Below are positions 43,410 to 52,675 of a stretch of DNA of 64,000 bases, one piece after another; position 1 is the stretch's first letter; each line of letters starts with the position of its first letter. Origin of the DNA: Blautia hydrogenotrophica DSM 10507 (GTDB taxonomy: Bacteria; Bacillota; Clostridia; Lachnospirales; Lachnospiraceae). The notes below the pieces were generated by a model that saw only the letters and a program-made list of their open reading frames with translations, made no database searches and had not been told where the DNA came from. The stretch covers positions 1,302,001 through 1,366,000 of the forward strand of contig NZ_CP136423.1 in the NCBI RefSeq assembly GCF_034356035.1. The letters run 5' to 3'. The position numbers were made by a program, and so were the translations under genes.

Positions 43410-46070
43410 ATGAAATTTAACGGACTGACGGAACAAGAAGTCAAGCTTTCCAGAGAAAAATATGGTTCCAATGAGATACCGGATTCCGAGCCGACTACCT
43501 TTTGGCAGGAATTTAAGGAGACTTTTGGAGATCCGATGATTAAAATTTTGCTGGCGATTGCGGCTTTGATGATCGTAATGTTTTTCTTTGGCTATGCGGA
43601 GATCTACGAGCCGGCTGGTACGATTGTAGCAGTGCTGATTGTGGCGTTTGTATCGGCGAAAACTGGGGTTGCTAGCGACACCAAATACAGAGAATTGAAA
43701 GACAGCACGAAGAAAGACCAGTGTAAGGTATATCGTGACGGCGTTATTGCGGTGATTGATGTGGATGACGTGGTCGTGGGTGACAAAGTTTTGATGCAAT
43801 CCGGTGACAAAGTTCCGGCAGATGGTGTTCTGATTTCAGGAAGTTTGAGAGTGGATAACTCTGCTTTGAACGGTGAGGCAGAAGAATGTAAAAAAGAAGC
43901 AGCTCCGGAAAGCTTTCAGCTTCCAGAGGACATCACAGGCGATACCTTTGTGGATAGATATTCTTTGTTCCGCGGAGCTGTGGTTTTTGATGGTGAAGGT
44001 ATTTTAGACGTGCGCAAAGTAGGCCTGAGCACGATGATGGGAAAGATGGCTGAAGAGATGCAAGAAAACGAGCCAGATTCTCCGCTGAAGGTGAAATTGT
44101 CAAAGCTGGCACATCAGATTTCTACTTTTGGCTATATTGGAGCGATTGTGATCGCGATTTTGTACTTTGGTTATTTTGTGTTGTCGGCAGGAGGTTTTGA
44201 GGCGTATGTTTCTATCGGAGCGCCGGAGGTGATTCGTGATGTCGTGGAAGCCGTATCTTTGGCGGTTGTAATCATCGTCTGTGCCGTGCCGGAGGGGCTG
44301 CCGCTGATGATCTCTCTGGTTCTGATGCAGAATACCAGCAAGATGCTGGACCACAATGTGTTGGTTCGGAAAGCGGAAGGTATCGAGACTTCCGGCTCTG
44401 TGAATATTTTGTTCAGTGATAAAACAGGTACCATAACTAAAGGAATGCTGGAAGTGGTAGAGTTTTTTACAGCTGATGGAAAAAATATAGAACTCTCACA
44501 GCTTGGTCAGCATGGCAAAGTGAAAGAGCTTGTAGATTTGGCGATTGGAAAGAATACGCAGTCTATGTTTGACTCGGAGCATCGGGTCATCGGCGGAAAC
44601 GCCACGGACCAGGCTTTGATGAAGTTTTTGGGAGAAGACACTTACAGTGCACTGGCGAGGAACACAGAATGCGAAGTGACTGCCTGTCAGAGCTTTAATT
44701 CTTCCAACAAATTCAGCCAGGCCAATATTGACAGTATGGGAAAGACTTTTTATAAAGGAGCACCGGAACGCTTGATCGACGCCGCATCCAGATACCTGGA
44801 TGCCGACGGAAAGATTCACTCTCTGGACAAAGAGGTATTGGACAAAAAGATTCAGGAGATGGCCTCAAAGGCCATGCGTGTATTGGCTTTTGGCTATTCG
44901 GAACAGTCTTTGGAGGAGAATAGGATTAACGACGATTTAGTCTTGATTGGACTTGTGGGAATTCGAGATGATGTAAGACCAGAGGCCCGGGAGGCCATTG
45001 AAGAGGTGCAAAATGCGGGAATACAGGTGGTCATGATTACTGGAGACCGTCTGGAGACTGCAATTGCCATCGCGAAGGATGCTGGCCTTCTAAAAGAGGA
45101 GTCTGATCGGGCAATCACTTCTTCTCAGTTAAACGAGATGTCCGATGAGGAGGTCAAAGAATTGATTCCTCATATCCGGGTAATCGCCAGAGCCCTTCCC
45201 ACAGATAAATCCAGGATGGTAAGGCTGTGTCAGGAGATGAATTTGGTTGTAGGCATGACTGGTGACGGTGTCAACGATTCGCCGGCTTTGAAGCGTGCCG
45301 ATGTAGGCTTTGCCATGGGCAGTGGAACGGAGGCTGCCAAGGAAGCCGGAAAAATAGTGATTTTAGATGATAATTTCAAATCTATCAAAGATGCAATTTG
45401 GTATGGAAGAACCATTTACCACAATATCCTGAAATTCTGTAAATTTCAGCTGGTCATCAATGTGGCGGCTGTGGTGGTCAGTGCAATCGCACCGTTTTTT
45501 GGTGTTGAGGAACCTTTAAAAGTTACTCATCTGCTGTTTGTGAATCTGGTGATGGACGGCTTAGGCGCGATCATGCTGGGCAATGAGCCGGCCTTGGAAA
45601 AATATATGCACGAGAAGCCGAGGCGTCGGGACGAGAGCATTGTGAGTAAAAAGATGATGGCACAGATTCTGACGATGGGACTTTGGCTGACGGTTTTGAG
45701 TTTTGCCTTCTTGAAAATTCCGTTTTTCGCGTCGTTTTATGAGAATCAGGAGCAGCAGCTGACTGCGTATTTTGTATTGTTTATTGTTAGCGCGTTGTTT
45801 AACGGCTTCAATGTGAGAGATGATGGCTTTGGGATTTTCAAAGGATTAAATGAGAATACTGGTTTTCTGAAGGTTTTCTTTGCAATCATTGTGGTACAGG
45901 CACTGATTGTGAATGCGGCGTTGGTGCCGTTTGCGCCTTGTCAGTGGATTGGAGAGATGTTTAGCTGTGTTCCTTTTGGCGTTCAAGGATGGGTTGTCGC
46001 AATCTTGCTGGCAGTTACCATGATACCGGTAGATTTGATCAGAAAATGTATCGTGGGTTCTAAAAGCTGA
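43410..46070 (+). CDS. Calcium-transporting P-type ATPase (PMCA-like)
   Basis: About 886 residues. The phosphorylation motif is SDKTGTITKG (near 335) and GMTGDGVNDSPALKRADVG closes the hinge. SGDKVPADGVLISGSLRVDN belongs to the A domain. Helices 4-6 contain VCAVPEGLPLM and NLVMDGLGAIMLGNEPALE, the Ca2+ ligands of type II pumps. AAAGGAG sits 7 bases before ATG 43410; the earlier in-frame start at 43365 lies inside the intergenic hairpin region. It should export Ca2+. Its place after three Ca2+-binding TerD genes suggests Ca2+ is part of the stress response. Confidence 0.9.
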   Translation: MKFNGLTEQEVKLSREKYGSNEIPDSEPTTFWQEFKETFGDPMIKILLAIAALMIVMFFFGYAEIYEPAGTIVAVLIVAFVSAKTGVASDTKYRELKDSTKKDQCKVYRDGVIAVIDVDDVVVGDKVLMQSGDKVPADGVLISGSLRVDNSALNGEAEECKKEAAPESFQLPEDITGDTFVDRYSLFRGAVVFDGEGILDVRKVGLSTMMGKMAEEMQENEPDSPLKVKLSKLAHQISTFGYIGAIVIAILYFGYFVLSAGGFEAYVSIGAPEVIRDVVEAVSLAVVIIVCAVPEGLPLMISLVLMQNTSKMLDHNVLVRKAEGIETSGSVNILFSDKTGTITKGMLEVVEFFTADGKNIELSQLGQHGKVKELVDLAIGKNTQSMFDSEHRVIGGNATDQALMKFLGEDTYSALARNTECEVTACQSFNSSNKFSQANIDSMGKTFYKGAPERLIDAASRYLDADGKIHSLDKEVLDKKIQEMASKAMRVLAFGYSEQSLEENRINDDLVLIGLVGIRDDVRPEAREAIEEVQNAGIQVVMITGDRLETAIAIAKDAGLLKEESDRAITSSQLNEMSDEEVKELIPHIRVIARALPTDKSRMVRLCQEMNLVVGMTGDGVNDSPALKRADVGFAMGSGTEAAKEAGKIVILDDNFKSIKDAIWYGRTIYHNILKFCKFQLVINVAAVVVSAIAPFFGVEEPLKVTHLLFVNLVMDGLGAIMLGNEPALEKYMHEKPRRRDESIVSKKMMAQILTMGLWLTVLSFAFLKIPFFASFYENQEQQLTAYFVLFIVSALFNGFNVRDDGFGIFKGLNENTGFLKVFFAIIVVQALIVNAALVPFAPCQWIGEMFSCVPFGVQGWVVAILLAVTMIPVDLIRKCIVGSKS

Positions 46071-46071
46071 T

Positions 46072-46821
46072 ATGAAAGTTTTCTATTCAGATTTGGACAA
46101 TACCTTAATCTATTCTTATAAACATGAGATTGGAGAGCGCAGAAAATGTGTAGAGGTATACCAGGGGAGAGAAATTTCCTTCATGACAGAGTTCACCTGG
46201 AGGGCTTTAAAAACGTTGATGGAGAAGCTACTGTTCGTTCCTGTTACCACTAGGACGTTGGAACAGTACCAGCGTATTCAGTTAGGAATTTCCATGCCTT
46301 CTTATGCACTGGTCTGCAACGGCGGTATTTTGCTGAAGGACGGCGAGCCAGACCGATGTTGGTACGAAGAGTCACTGAGAAGAATTCAGGAGGCAAGAAC
46401 GGAACTGGAACTTGGAATGGAATTGCTAAGAGCGGATGAGAAGGTCTGTTTTGAGGTGAGGTTCGTAGAGAAGCTGTTTGTCTTTACGAAGAGTGCAAAG
46501 CCACAGGAGACAGCCGAAAGGTTGCGGGAAAGGTTGAATTTAAAGTTAGTAAATGTATTCTGCAATCACAAAAAGGTCTATGTGGTTCCACGAGGGTTAG
46601 AGAAGGGAACAGCAGTGCGAAGGCTTCAGGAGATCTTAGACTGTAAGGAAGCGATTGCGGCTGGGGATAGTCTGTTTGATCTGTCCATGATGGATGTGGT
46701 GAATGTAGGGTTTGCACCGTTAGATTTGAGAGAAGAAGCAGGCTGTGTCAAGAATGTGGAATTTTTAAGCGGCGGTGTATTCTCAGATTTACTAATGGAG
46801 AGGTTAATAGACGCAAAATAG
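46072..46821 (+). CDS. HAD-family phosphatase of the Ter island
   Basis: 249 residues. FYSDLDNTLIYSYKHE is motif I (two Asp). VPVTTRTLEQYQRI, then PRGLEKGTAVRRL and AIAAGDSLFDLSMM (motifs III/IV) complete the Cof-like HAD fold. It starts one base after the Ca2+-ATPase stop, so it depends on the same transcript. HAD phosphatases of this type accompany TerD islands, where they probably dephosphorylate the predicted nucleoside-like product. The substrate is unknown. Confidence 0.83.
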   Translation: MKVFYSDLDNTLIYSYKHEIGERRKCVEVYQGREISFMTEFTWRALKTLMEKLLFVPVTTRTLEQYQRIQLGISMPSYALVCNGGILLKDGEPDRCWYEESLRRIQEARTELELGMELLRADEKVCFEVRFVEKLFVFTKSAKPQETAERLRERLNLKLVNVFCNHKKVYVVPRGLEKGTAVRRLQEILDCKEAIAAGDSLFDLSMMDVVNVGFAPLDLREEAGCVKNVEFLSGGVFSDLLMERLIDAK

Positions 46822-46839
46822 GTATAGAGGAGTACATAG

Positions 46840-46882
46840 AAAAGGAGTTCGGTTCTCTGTTTGAGAAATCCGAACTCCTTTT
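46840..46882. terminator. Bidirectional terminator after the HAD gene
   Basis: A perfect 13-bp stem (46840-46852 with 46870-46882) starting with AAAA and ending in TTTT serves both the HAD gene and the converging ABC permease gene. Confidence 0.85.
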
Positions 46883-46922
46883 CACCGTACAGCGGTGTTG
46901 CGGCAACACTCGAAGGGAGCAG

Positions 46923-49031
46923 CTACTGGATTCCCAGCTGTACTTTAAGTTTTTTGACTGTGAAACGGTATACCAAGTAGATGATTACTGTGAACAGAAG
47001 CAGCACTCCTAGAGAAAACAGAAGACCTAAGAGTTCACTGGCAGTGAAGCGGTTATCGTTGACGTACAAAATTCCGCAGAATAAAACATAGATGATAGTC
47101 ATACCCACAACTGCGGGAATACGAAATACTTTTGAACACTGTACTTTGATCTCTCTGGTGAGAAAGGCTGGGGAGGCGCCTAGGCGGTATAAGTCGTCAA
47201 AGATGTATCGGTTGTTTAATGCAATGGTCTGGCAACGGGTGTAGCTGATAATCAGGGCAGCCATGAGGCAGACGATAGCGATAAAGAGGAACATCATCAA
47301 AAAGACGGCGAAAGTTCTCAGGAAATCATGCTGGTCTAACATTCGAAACAGGGGCATATAGACCCAGCCGGAACGAAAGTCAGTAGAGTCAGGGGCTTGA
47401 AAACTAATTTGTGTCATTGCATCTGTATCTCCCCAGTAAGTCTCGCCTTTCTCCTGGGAAGCAATTTTCTGAACACGGTCATAGTAGAAGGGGAGTTCAC
47501 ACTCTGGTCCGTTAGCGTTGACGATGGTCAAAAAGAGTTCATCAGCAAATTCATAGCTGTCTTCCCCGTCCACATTGAAAAGGACCAGACGCTCTTTCCA
47601 GTCAGGAGTGGCCCCCTGGGAGATTGAGGCGTAATCCTGGTCGTCTAGGACATAAAAGGGAGCCATAGTGTTCATGGAATTAAATGCCAGGTAGCCGCCA
47701 AAGGAGATTGGCAGTTCTTGGCGGGTACTCATATTCGTAAGCAATGTGGAGGCGGAGCTGATATTGTAGGAGCCAGTACCGTCCGTACCTCGCACTGCCA
47801 TGTATTCTCCGGGAGCGACGTCTATATTTTGTCCGGTCATACGCCGGTAGTCAGACTCAGGCCAGAACCTTCCTTCGGAGAGCAGCTTGCTGTACTCATA
47901 GTGCCAGGTGGTCTCAGAGTCACTGACTTCCTGTGTACCGTCCATTCCCAGGACAGTATAGTCCCCTGCTTTGTAGTCTTTGATTCCGAGACCGTATTTA
48001 GAAGCGATCTCGCGAATCTGTTCCTGTCCGGGAATATCCTGGTCGGAGCGATAGGCAAAGCTGTAGGAGTAGGGATAGCCGGACGTTTTTGTCATGTTGC
48101 CGCTGAGCATGATAGGCAGATAAAAAATGCCGAAGGCGCTGCCGGCGATCAGGACGGTGCAGACCAGAAGACTGTTCACGGTCTGTTTTCCTTGAAATTT
48201 CATCATGCTTCTGGATATGACATTTTTGTAGAGTGCCTTTTTATGAGGAATCCATCCGTGGACAATCGTGTGAAGCATAATCATGTACAGGCCGATAAAC
48301 ACTGGAACATAAAAGAGCTTGGTCCATAGGGGCGGCATAGCGTTGAATTGATCCATATAGATACCGGGAGCGAAATAACCAGATATAGCTCCTGCCAACA
48401 ATAGGAGGATACCGGATGGACCACACCATCTTCCCAGATCTTTTACCGGTTCGTTTTTGTGTTCCTCCTGAATGGTGTCTAGAATATCTGTGCGTCTCAA
48501 ATAGCGAAGGGCAGTGATACAGGAGCAGACTACAATCAGCAGGAAAAACAAAAGAGAGATCAGCAAAAACGTAGGGTTTAACGAGAGCCTCATTTCATCG
48601 GTATTTGCCAAGAATAGACGAAAACTATTCCACAGGAGAAGGACAAAAGGGATGCCTGCGAGAATCCCTAAGAGGGACGAGGCGATACTCAGCCAGAAAA
48701 CTTCTCTGAGAAGTCCGCGGGAAAGTTTCTTTTTGGAAGCTCCAAGAGCCATAAGCACGCCTAGCTGTCTGGATTTTTTTCGGAAAAAGAGACTGGAGGC
48801 GTAGACAGTAAACACAGTACATCCAAAAAGTGTCAAGACAAAAATGGCAGTCATCTGCTTTCGGCTGTCTCCCCCTTCTGGAAAGATCGTCTGTACGGTG
48901 TTGGAGAACATCATTGCAGCGTATGCAGTGATCAGCATCAAGGAGATAAAATTGCAGAAGAGGTAGAGCATAGCCTGTTTCCGGTCTGCTTTCTGGAATT
49001 TTTGTTCTAATTGTGCCATCGTTGTAATCAT
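46923..49031 (-). CDS. BceB-like FtsX-type ABC permease
   Basis: 702 residues. Ten membrane helices with the FtsX domain pattern (FGCTVFTVYASSLFFRKK; LGVLMALGASKKKLSRGLL) and a large extracellular domain between helices 7 and 8 (about residues 330-590), the BceB/VraG layout. These permeases detect and detoxify cell-wall-active peptides. The start overlaps the ATPase gene by 4 bases. It faces a LytTR/GHKL pair, not the usual BceRS pair, in the neighbouring operon. Confidence 0.87.
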   Translation of the reverse strand: MITTMAQLEQKFQKADRKQAMLYLFCNFISLMLITAYAAMMFSNTVQTIFPEGGDSRKQMTAIFVLTLFGCTVFTVYASSLFFRKKSRQLGVLMALGASKKKLSRGLLREVFWLSIASSLLGILAGIPFVLLLWNSFRLFLANTDEMRLSLNPTFLLISLLFFLLIVVCSCITALRYLRRTDILDTIQEEHKNEPVKDLGRWCGPSGILLLLAGAISGYFAPGIYMDQFNAMPPLWTKLFYVPVFIGLYMIMLHTIVHGWIPHKKALYKNVISRSMMKFQGKQTVNSLLVCTVLIAGSAFGIFYLPIMLSGNMTKTSGYPYSYSFAYRSDQDIPGQEQIREIASKYGLGIKDYKAGDYTVLGMDGTQEVSDSETTWHYEYSKLLSEGRFWPESDYRRMTGQNIDVAPGEYMAVRGTDGTGSYNISSASTLLTNMSTRQELPISFGGYLAFNSMNTMAPFYVLDDQDYASISQGATPDWKERLVLFNVDGEDSYEFADELFLTIVNANGPECELPFYYDRVQKIASQEKGETYWGDTDAMTQISFQAPDSTDFRSGWVYMPLFRMLDQHDFLRTFAVFLMMFLFIAIVCLMAALIISYTRCQTIALNNRYIFDDLYRLGASPAFLTREIKVQCSKVFRIPAVVGMTIIYVLFCGILYVNDNRFTASELLGLLFSLGVLLLFTVIIYLVYRFTVKKLKVQLGIQ

Positions 49032-49774
49032 AATTCATCACCACTCATTTCTTTGATTGCTGTCAATAGTTGATCGTGAAAAGCGCTGCGCCTCCCAAGT
49101 CTTTGCAGTTCTCGATAGACGATACCGTCTTTGAGAAGAATTACTCGGTCGCAGAAAGAAGCCGAAAAACTGTCATGGGTTACCATCAGAATTGTGGCAT
49201 TCATCTGTTTTTTCGCATTTTCAAAGGATTCAATGACGGTCCGGCTGGATTTGCTGTCTAGATTGCCAGTGGGTTCGTCAGCAAGAATCAGGAGAGGATT
49301 ATTGACGAGGCTTCTAGCCACGGCAGTGCGTTGACGTTCTCCACCGGAGATATCAGCAGGGTATTTGTTCTGAATATGGTCGATTCCGAAGAGAACTGTG
49401 AGTTGATCTGCCAGCAGAGCGGCTTTTGTGTCTATATTTCCCTGGATAATTCTGGGGACTAGAATATTTTCTCGAACGGTCAAACCGTCTAGCAGCATAA
49501 AATCCTGAAAGACAAATCCCAGTTTTTCATTTCTGATTTTGGCCAATTCGTTTTCGCTTAGTCCTCTTAGTTCCGTACCGCCTAGAGTAATCGTACCCTG
49601 TTCAAAAGGAATATAACAGGAGATACAGTTTAAAAGGGTACTTTTTCCAGAGCCGGAAGGCCCCATCACAGCGACGAACTCTCCTTTTGCAACGGAAAAA
49701 CTGATTCCTTTTAGCACTGGATAAGTTTTCTTTCCGCTCATGTAAGATTTGTGAAGATCTTTTACATATAACAT
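49028..49774 (-). CDS. BceA-like ABC transporter ATPase
   Basis: About 248 residues. Walker A GPSGSGKSTLLNCIS, Q-loop FVFQDFMLL, signature ISGGERQRTAVARSL and Walker B LILADEPTGNLDSKSS match the LolD/BceA/MacB class. ATG 49774 follows AGGTGA by 6 bases, better than the GTG at 49783. It powers the BceB-like permease encoded next. The divergent space to the response regulator gene holds a set of direct repeats likely to control both sides. Confidence 0.9.
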   Translation of the reverse strand: MLYVKDLHKSYMSGKKTYPVLKGISFSVAKGEFVAVMGPSGSGKSTLLNCISCYIPFEQGTITLGGTELRGLSENELAKIRNEKLGFVFQDFMLLDGLTVRENILVPRIIQGNIDTKAALLADQLTVLFGIDHIQNKYPADISGGERQRTAVARSLVNNPLLILADEPTGNLDSKSSRTVIESFENAKKQMNATILMVTHDSFSASFCDRVILLKDGIVYRELQRLGRRSAFHDQLLTAIKEMSGDEL

Positions 49775-49860
49775 AATTATCACCTGAACTTTCTTTTTCT
49801 ATTTTTGTGAGGGAACTGTTTAGAACTTATCACAAAAAAAAGAATAATTAAATTACGGGT

Positions 49861-49942
49861 GTCAAGTATGGCAGTCTGGATGTCAAGTTTTGTAACGCTT
49901 TGTGAGAATGGTCAAGTTTTGCAGACTGTGTGTAAAGTTTTG
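49861..49942. promoter_or_regulatory. Two pairs of direct repeats, probable LytTR operator
   Basis: GTCAAGTATG (49861), GTCAAGTTTTG (49882), GTCAAGTTTTG (49911) and GTAAAGTTTTG (49932) are repeated with steps of 21, 29 and 21 bases, making two pairs spaced by two helical turns. LytTR regulators bind direct repeats with this spacing. A TATAAT at 49987-49992 with a weak -35 lies before the regulator gene. Binding by the regulator at 50035 is inferred. Confidence 0.6.
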
Positions 49943-50034
49943 AGGAGAGGGGAAAATTTAAACTTTATGAATACCAAAGGAGATGATATAATGAGCCCAT
50001 GAAATTTAGATAGGAATCATAGGCGGTGAAAATA

Positions 50035-50748
50035 GTGTTTCGAATAGGAATTTGTGACGATGAGAGCAATGCTAGAGATGCTCTTCGATTTGAATTGGAG
50101 AAGGCTGCAAAGGAAGAAGACTGGGAGATTGTCTATGAGTTCTCCAGCGGAACGGTGGCTTTAAGCTGGCTGAAAAATCATCCAGGTGAGATTGACCTGT
50201 TGTTTTTAGATGTGGAAATGCCAGGAATGTCAGGAATGGAGACTGCGAGAAGAATCCGGGTATTCAGCAGAGAGCTTTTGCTGGTGTTTGTCACGGGATA
50301 TTCTGACTACGTCTTTGATGGATATCAGGTAGGGGCGATGGATTATCTGATCAAGCCAGTAGACCAAAGAAGACTAGAAAGTCTTTTGCATAGAGCACAG
50401 GAGATTCTCGGTGTGCAGGAAGATAGAATGTTTTCTTTTAGAAACGCTGAAGGGATGTTTCGGATGCCCATCAAAGAGATTCGGTATTTTTACAGCGACC
50501 GCAGAAAAGTGTCGTTGGTTTTGGAGGACAGAGAATATTCTTTTTATGGAAAGCTAAACCAGATTGAGCAGCAGGTGGGAACTGATTATGTGCGTATTCA
50601 TCAGAGATATCTGGTAAATCCCAGGTGGGTGGAACATATCGGCTGTAGCACGGTGACTGTGGAAGGCAAAGAACTGCCTGTGAGCCGGGGATTTAAGGAA
50701 AATGCGATGGAAAAGTTGGCCAGAGCGATGTTGAAAGGAGGTTATTGA
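50035..50748 (+). CDS. LytTR-family response regulator
   Basis: About 237 residues. Receiver: IGICDDESNARDA, phospho-Asp in LLFLDVEMPGMSGME and Lys in AMDYLIKPVDQ. LytTR domain: IKEIRYFYSDRRKVSLVL and YVRIHQRYLVNPRWVEHI. AGGCGGTGA (50021-50029) lies 5 bases before GTG 50035, which is preferred over GTG 50026. It is the partner of the kinase encoded one base after it, and likely acts on the direct repeats upstream and on the BceAB-like genes. Confidence 0.88.
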   Translation: MFRIGICDDESNARDALRFELEKAAKEEDWEIVYEFSSGTVALSWLKNHPGEIDLLFLDVEMPGMSGMETARRIRVFSRELLLVFVTGYSDYVFDGYQVGAMDYLIKPVDQRRLESLLHRAQEILGVQEDRMFSFRNAEGMFRMPIKEIRYFYSDRRKVSLVLEDREYSFYGKLNQIEQQVGTDYVRIHQRYLVNPRWVEHIGCSTVTVEGKELPVSRGFKENAMEKLARAMLKGGY

Positions 50749-51992
50749 TGGAGATAGAAAGATTTCTCCTGAGTCTGCTTTCTACAGTGCTGTCTGGATT
50801 TCTTTTGGAGAGAGTTGTAGAATGTCTGTTAGAGTGCCGCAGCTGTCCTAAAAAAATACTCCTCCTGTTCGGGTGCTGGCTACAGGCCAACATGGTCATT
50901 TATTTTCAGGATTGGATCAATTTCATTCCCACGATTTTTGCGTTTTTGATTTGTGTCCTGGTAGCCTGTGAGGGAAGTGTATTAAAAAAGTTGACGATTG
51001 GATTGATGGTGGCTAGTACAGTTTTTTCCTTTAACAGTTTAAATGATAATTTCATTGGTTTTCATGACTGGAGAGTAGTTTTGTTTAAAATGCTGTTTTT
51101 GGGAGCAATGTTTTTGGGAGTGCGGCAGTTTGCTCCTGAAAGGGGGTACGAGCTTTCCGCGCGGATGTGGAGACTTTTGCTGCTCCTGACGGTTACACCC
51201 ATTGGGATTGTGAGCAGTGTTGTACTTCTCGGGAAGAGATACTGGGGCATGGAAGATGGAGAGAAACTTTTGCCACTGGTACTTTTACTTCTGGCTTTGT
51301 TTTCTTTTATTGGACTTTTGTGGACAGTCACCGTATTGATTGGGCAGCAGAAACTAGAGTGGGAGAACACGGTCGCTAAGATCAATCAAAACTACTATGA
51401 GTCTATAGAAAGACAAAATTTTGAGATACGCAGACTAAAACACGATATGGCCAATCATCTGACTGCGTTAGCTGCGCTGCCAGGAGAGCAAAAGGATGGG
51501 TATATCCAAGAACTTTTGAAAAAACCGGTGTTTACGCATACCCTGCGGTATTGTCAGGACCCAGTGGTCAATGCGGTATTGAGCATGAAGGAATCTGTGA
51601 TGGAACAAAAGGGGATTCAGTTTCAGGTGAAGGTAGACATTCCGGCCAAACTGCCTTTTGAGAAGGTGGAAATCTGTGCAATATTTGGGAATGTGCTGGA
51701 CAACGCCATCGAGGCTTGTGATAAATTATCTGAGGAGAGACGGAAAATTTGCTTGGAGGCTCGGATGAGAAGAGGAATTTTTGCTCTCAATATCAGCAAT
51801 CCGTGTTCATGCTTAGGAGTGAAAAAGCAAGAAGAGTTCGAAACTACGAAGAAGAATAAAGAGCTGCATGGATTTGGACTGAAGAGTATTCAGGAAGTGG
51901 TGAGAAACAACCAGGGAAATATGGAGATTTCAGCGAAGGATGGTCAATTTTCTCTGTTTCTCTATCTTCCACTGTCTAAGGAACAAAAATAG
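50748..51992 (+). CDS. GHKL-family sensor histidine kinase
   Basis: 414 residues. Six membrane helices (about 5-205). The His segment is IRRLKHDMANHLTALAAL. The ATP part has NVLDNAIEACDKLSEER and the G box GFGLKSIQEVVRNNQGN. AAAGGAGG precedes ATG 50748, which overlaps the regulator stop. It is AgrC-like in layout, but no peptide gene is nearby. Next to a BceAB-like exporter it may sense a peptide or flux through the transporter. This is a second, separate LytTR/GHKL pair in the window. Confidence 0.88.
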   Translation: MEIERFLLSLLSTVLSGFLLERVVECLLECRSCPKKILLLFGCWLQANMVIYFQDWINFIPTIFAFLICVLVACEGSVLKKLTIGLMVASTVFSFNSLNDNFIGFHDWRVVLFKMLFLGAMFLGVRQFAPERGYELSARMWRLLLLLTVTPIGIVSSVVLLGKRYWGMEDGEKLLPLVLLLLALFSFIGLLWTVTVLIGQQKLEWENTVAKINQNYYESIERQNFEIRRLKHDMANHLTALAALPGEQKDGYIQELLKKPVFTHTLRYCQDPVVNAVLSMKESVMEQKGIQFQVKVDIPAKLPFEKVEICAIFGNVLDNAIEACDKLSEERRKICLEARMRRGIFALNISNPCSCLGVKKQEEFETTKKNKELHGFGLKSIQEVVRNNQGNMEISAKDGQFSLFLYLPLSKEQK

Positions 51993-52013
51993 AGGAGAAG
52001 GAGGTCCTAGGAG

Positions 52014-52424
52014 ATGGATTATGAGAAATTAATTCAGGTAAGAGATGAAAAGAACTGTTTTGCGAGAGAGCTGGGAATTTGCACAGAAGAGATTCGGGAA
52101 GGATATGCGAGGGTGAGCCTTCGGGTAGAAGAAAAGCATATGAATTTCGTGGGGTCAGTTCACGGAGGTTGTCTGTTTAGTTTGGCAGATACGGTAGCAG
52201 GGGCTGCTTCCTCTTCCTACGGTTATTATTCCACCACGGTCGATGGAAACATTCACTATTTGTCGCCGGCGATGAATGTGAAGATGCTGATTGCTCAGGC
52301 ACAAGTGATAAAGTATGGAAAACGAATCAGTGTTTTTGAGGTGAAGATCACGGATGAGAACGGAAGACTTCTGGCTCAGGGAACTTATACCTACTATAAT
52401 TTGGGAAAGCAAATTGAATTGTGA
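52014..52424 (+). CDS. PaaI-type hotdog thioesterase
   Basis: 136 residues, one hotdog domain. HMNFVGSVHGGCLFSLADTV carries the helix with the catalytic Asp and the HGG turn, and DGNIHYLSPAMNVKMLIAQA the strand that forms the tetramer face. It hydrolyses acyl-CoA thioesters; the acyl group is unknown. AAGGAGG precedes ATG. A MITE begins directly after its stop and pushes the likely terminator 200 bases away. Confidence 0.86.
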   Translation: MDYEKLIQVRDEKNCFARELGICTEEIREGYARVSLRVEEKHMNFVGSVHGGCLFSLADTVAGAASSSYGYYSTTVDGNIHYLSPAMNVKMLIAQAQVIKYGKRISVFEVKITDENGRLLAQGTYTYYNLGKQIEL

Positions 52425-52596
52425 TAACTATTCAGCTATACGATTGATAAGAGCGAAAATCCGGAGCAAGCTTGCTTGCAGAGAAGTTTGTCTCTTATCA
52501 GGCATATGGCGCTTAGCCATAAGTGAGGATTTCGCCGTATATGCGGCGATATAAGCTGCGCAGTAGCTAATCCGAGCTGTTATGGCTGAATAGTTA
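52425..52596. mobile_element. MITE-like element, 172 bp
   Basis: Bounded by perfect 12-bp inverted termini, TAACTATTCAGC (52425-52436) and its complement (52585-52596). It carries no gene. The last 63 bases match 58906-58968 at 59 of 63 positions. It sits between the thioesterase stop and the terminator at 52623. No transposase of matching type is in the window. Confidence 0.65.
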
Positions 52597-52622
52597 CGAA
52601 TTGCGAGGGAAGAAAAATATTG

Positions 52623-52668
52623 AAAAAGACTGTTGTGTGTCCAAAATTTAGGGTGCGGCAGTCTTTTT
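52623..52668 (+). terminator. Intrinsic terminator
   Basis: AAAAAGACTG (52623-52632) pairs with CAGTCTTTTT (52659-52668), followed by two further T. It probably served the thioesterase gene before the element inserted. Confidence 0.75.
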
Positions 52669-52675
52669 TTACTGT

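Noticed and set aside
47718..48329. 203-codon + frame inside the BceB-like permease
   Set aside because: Antisense shadow without domain or ribosome site; the permease is clearly real.
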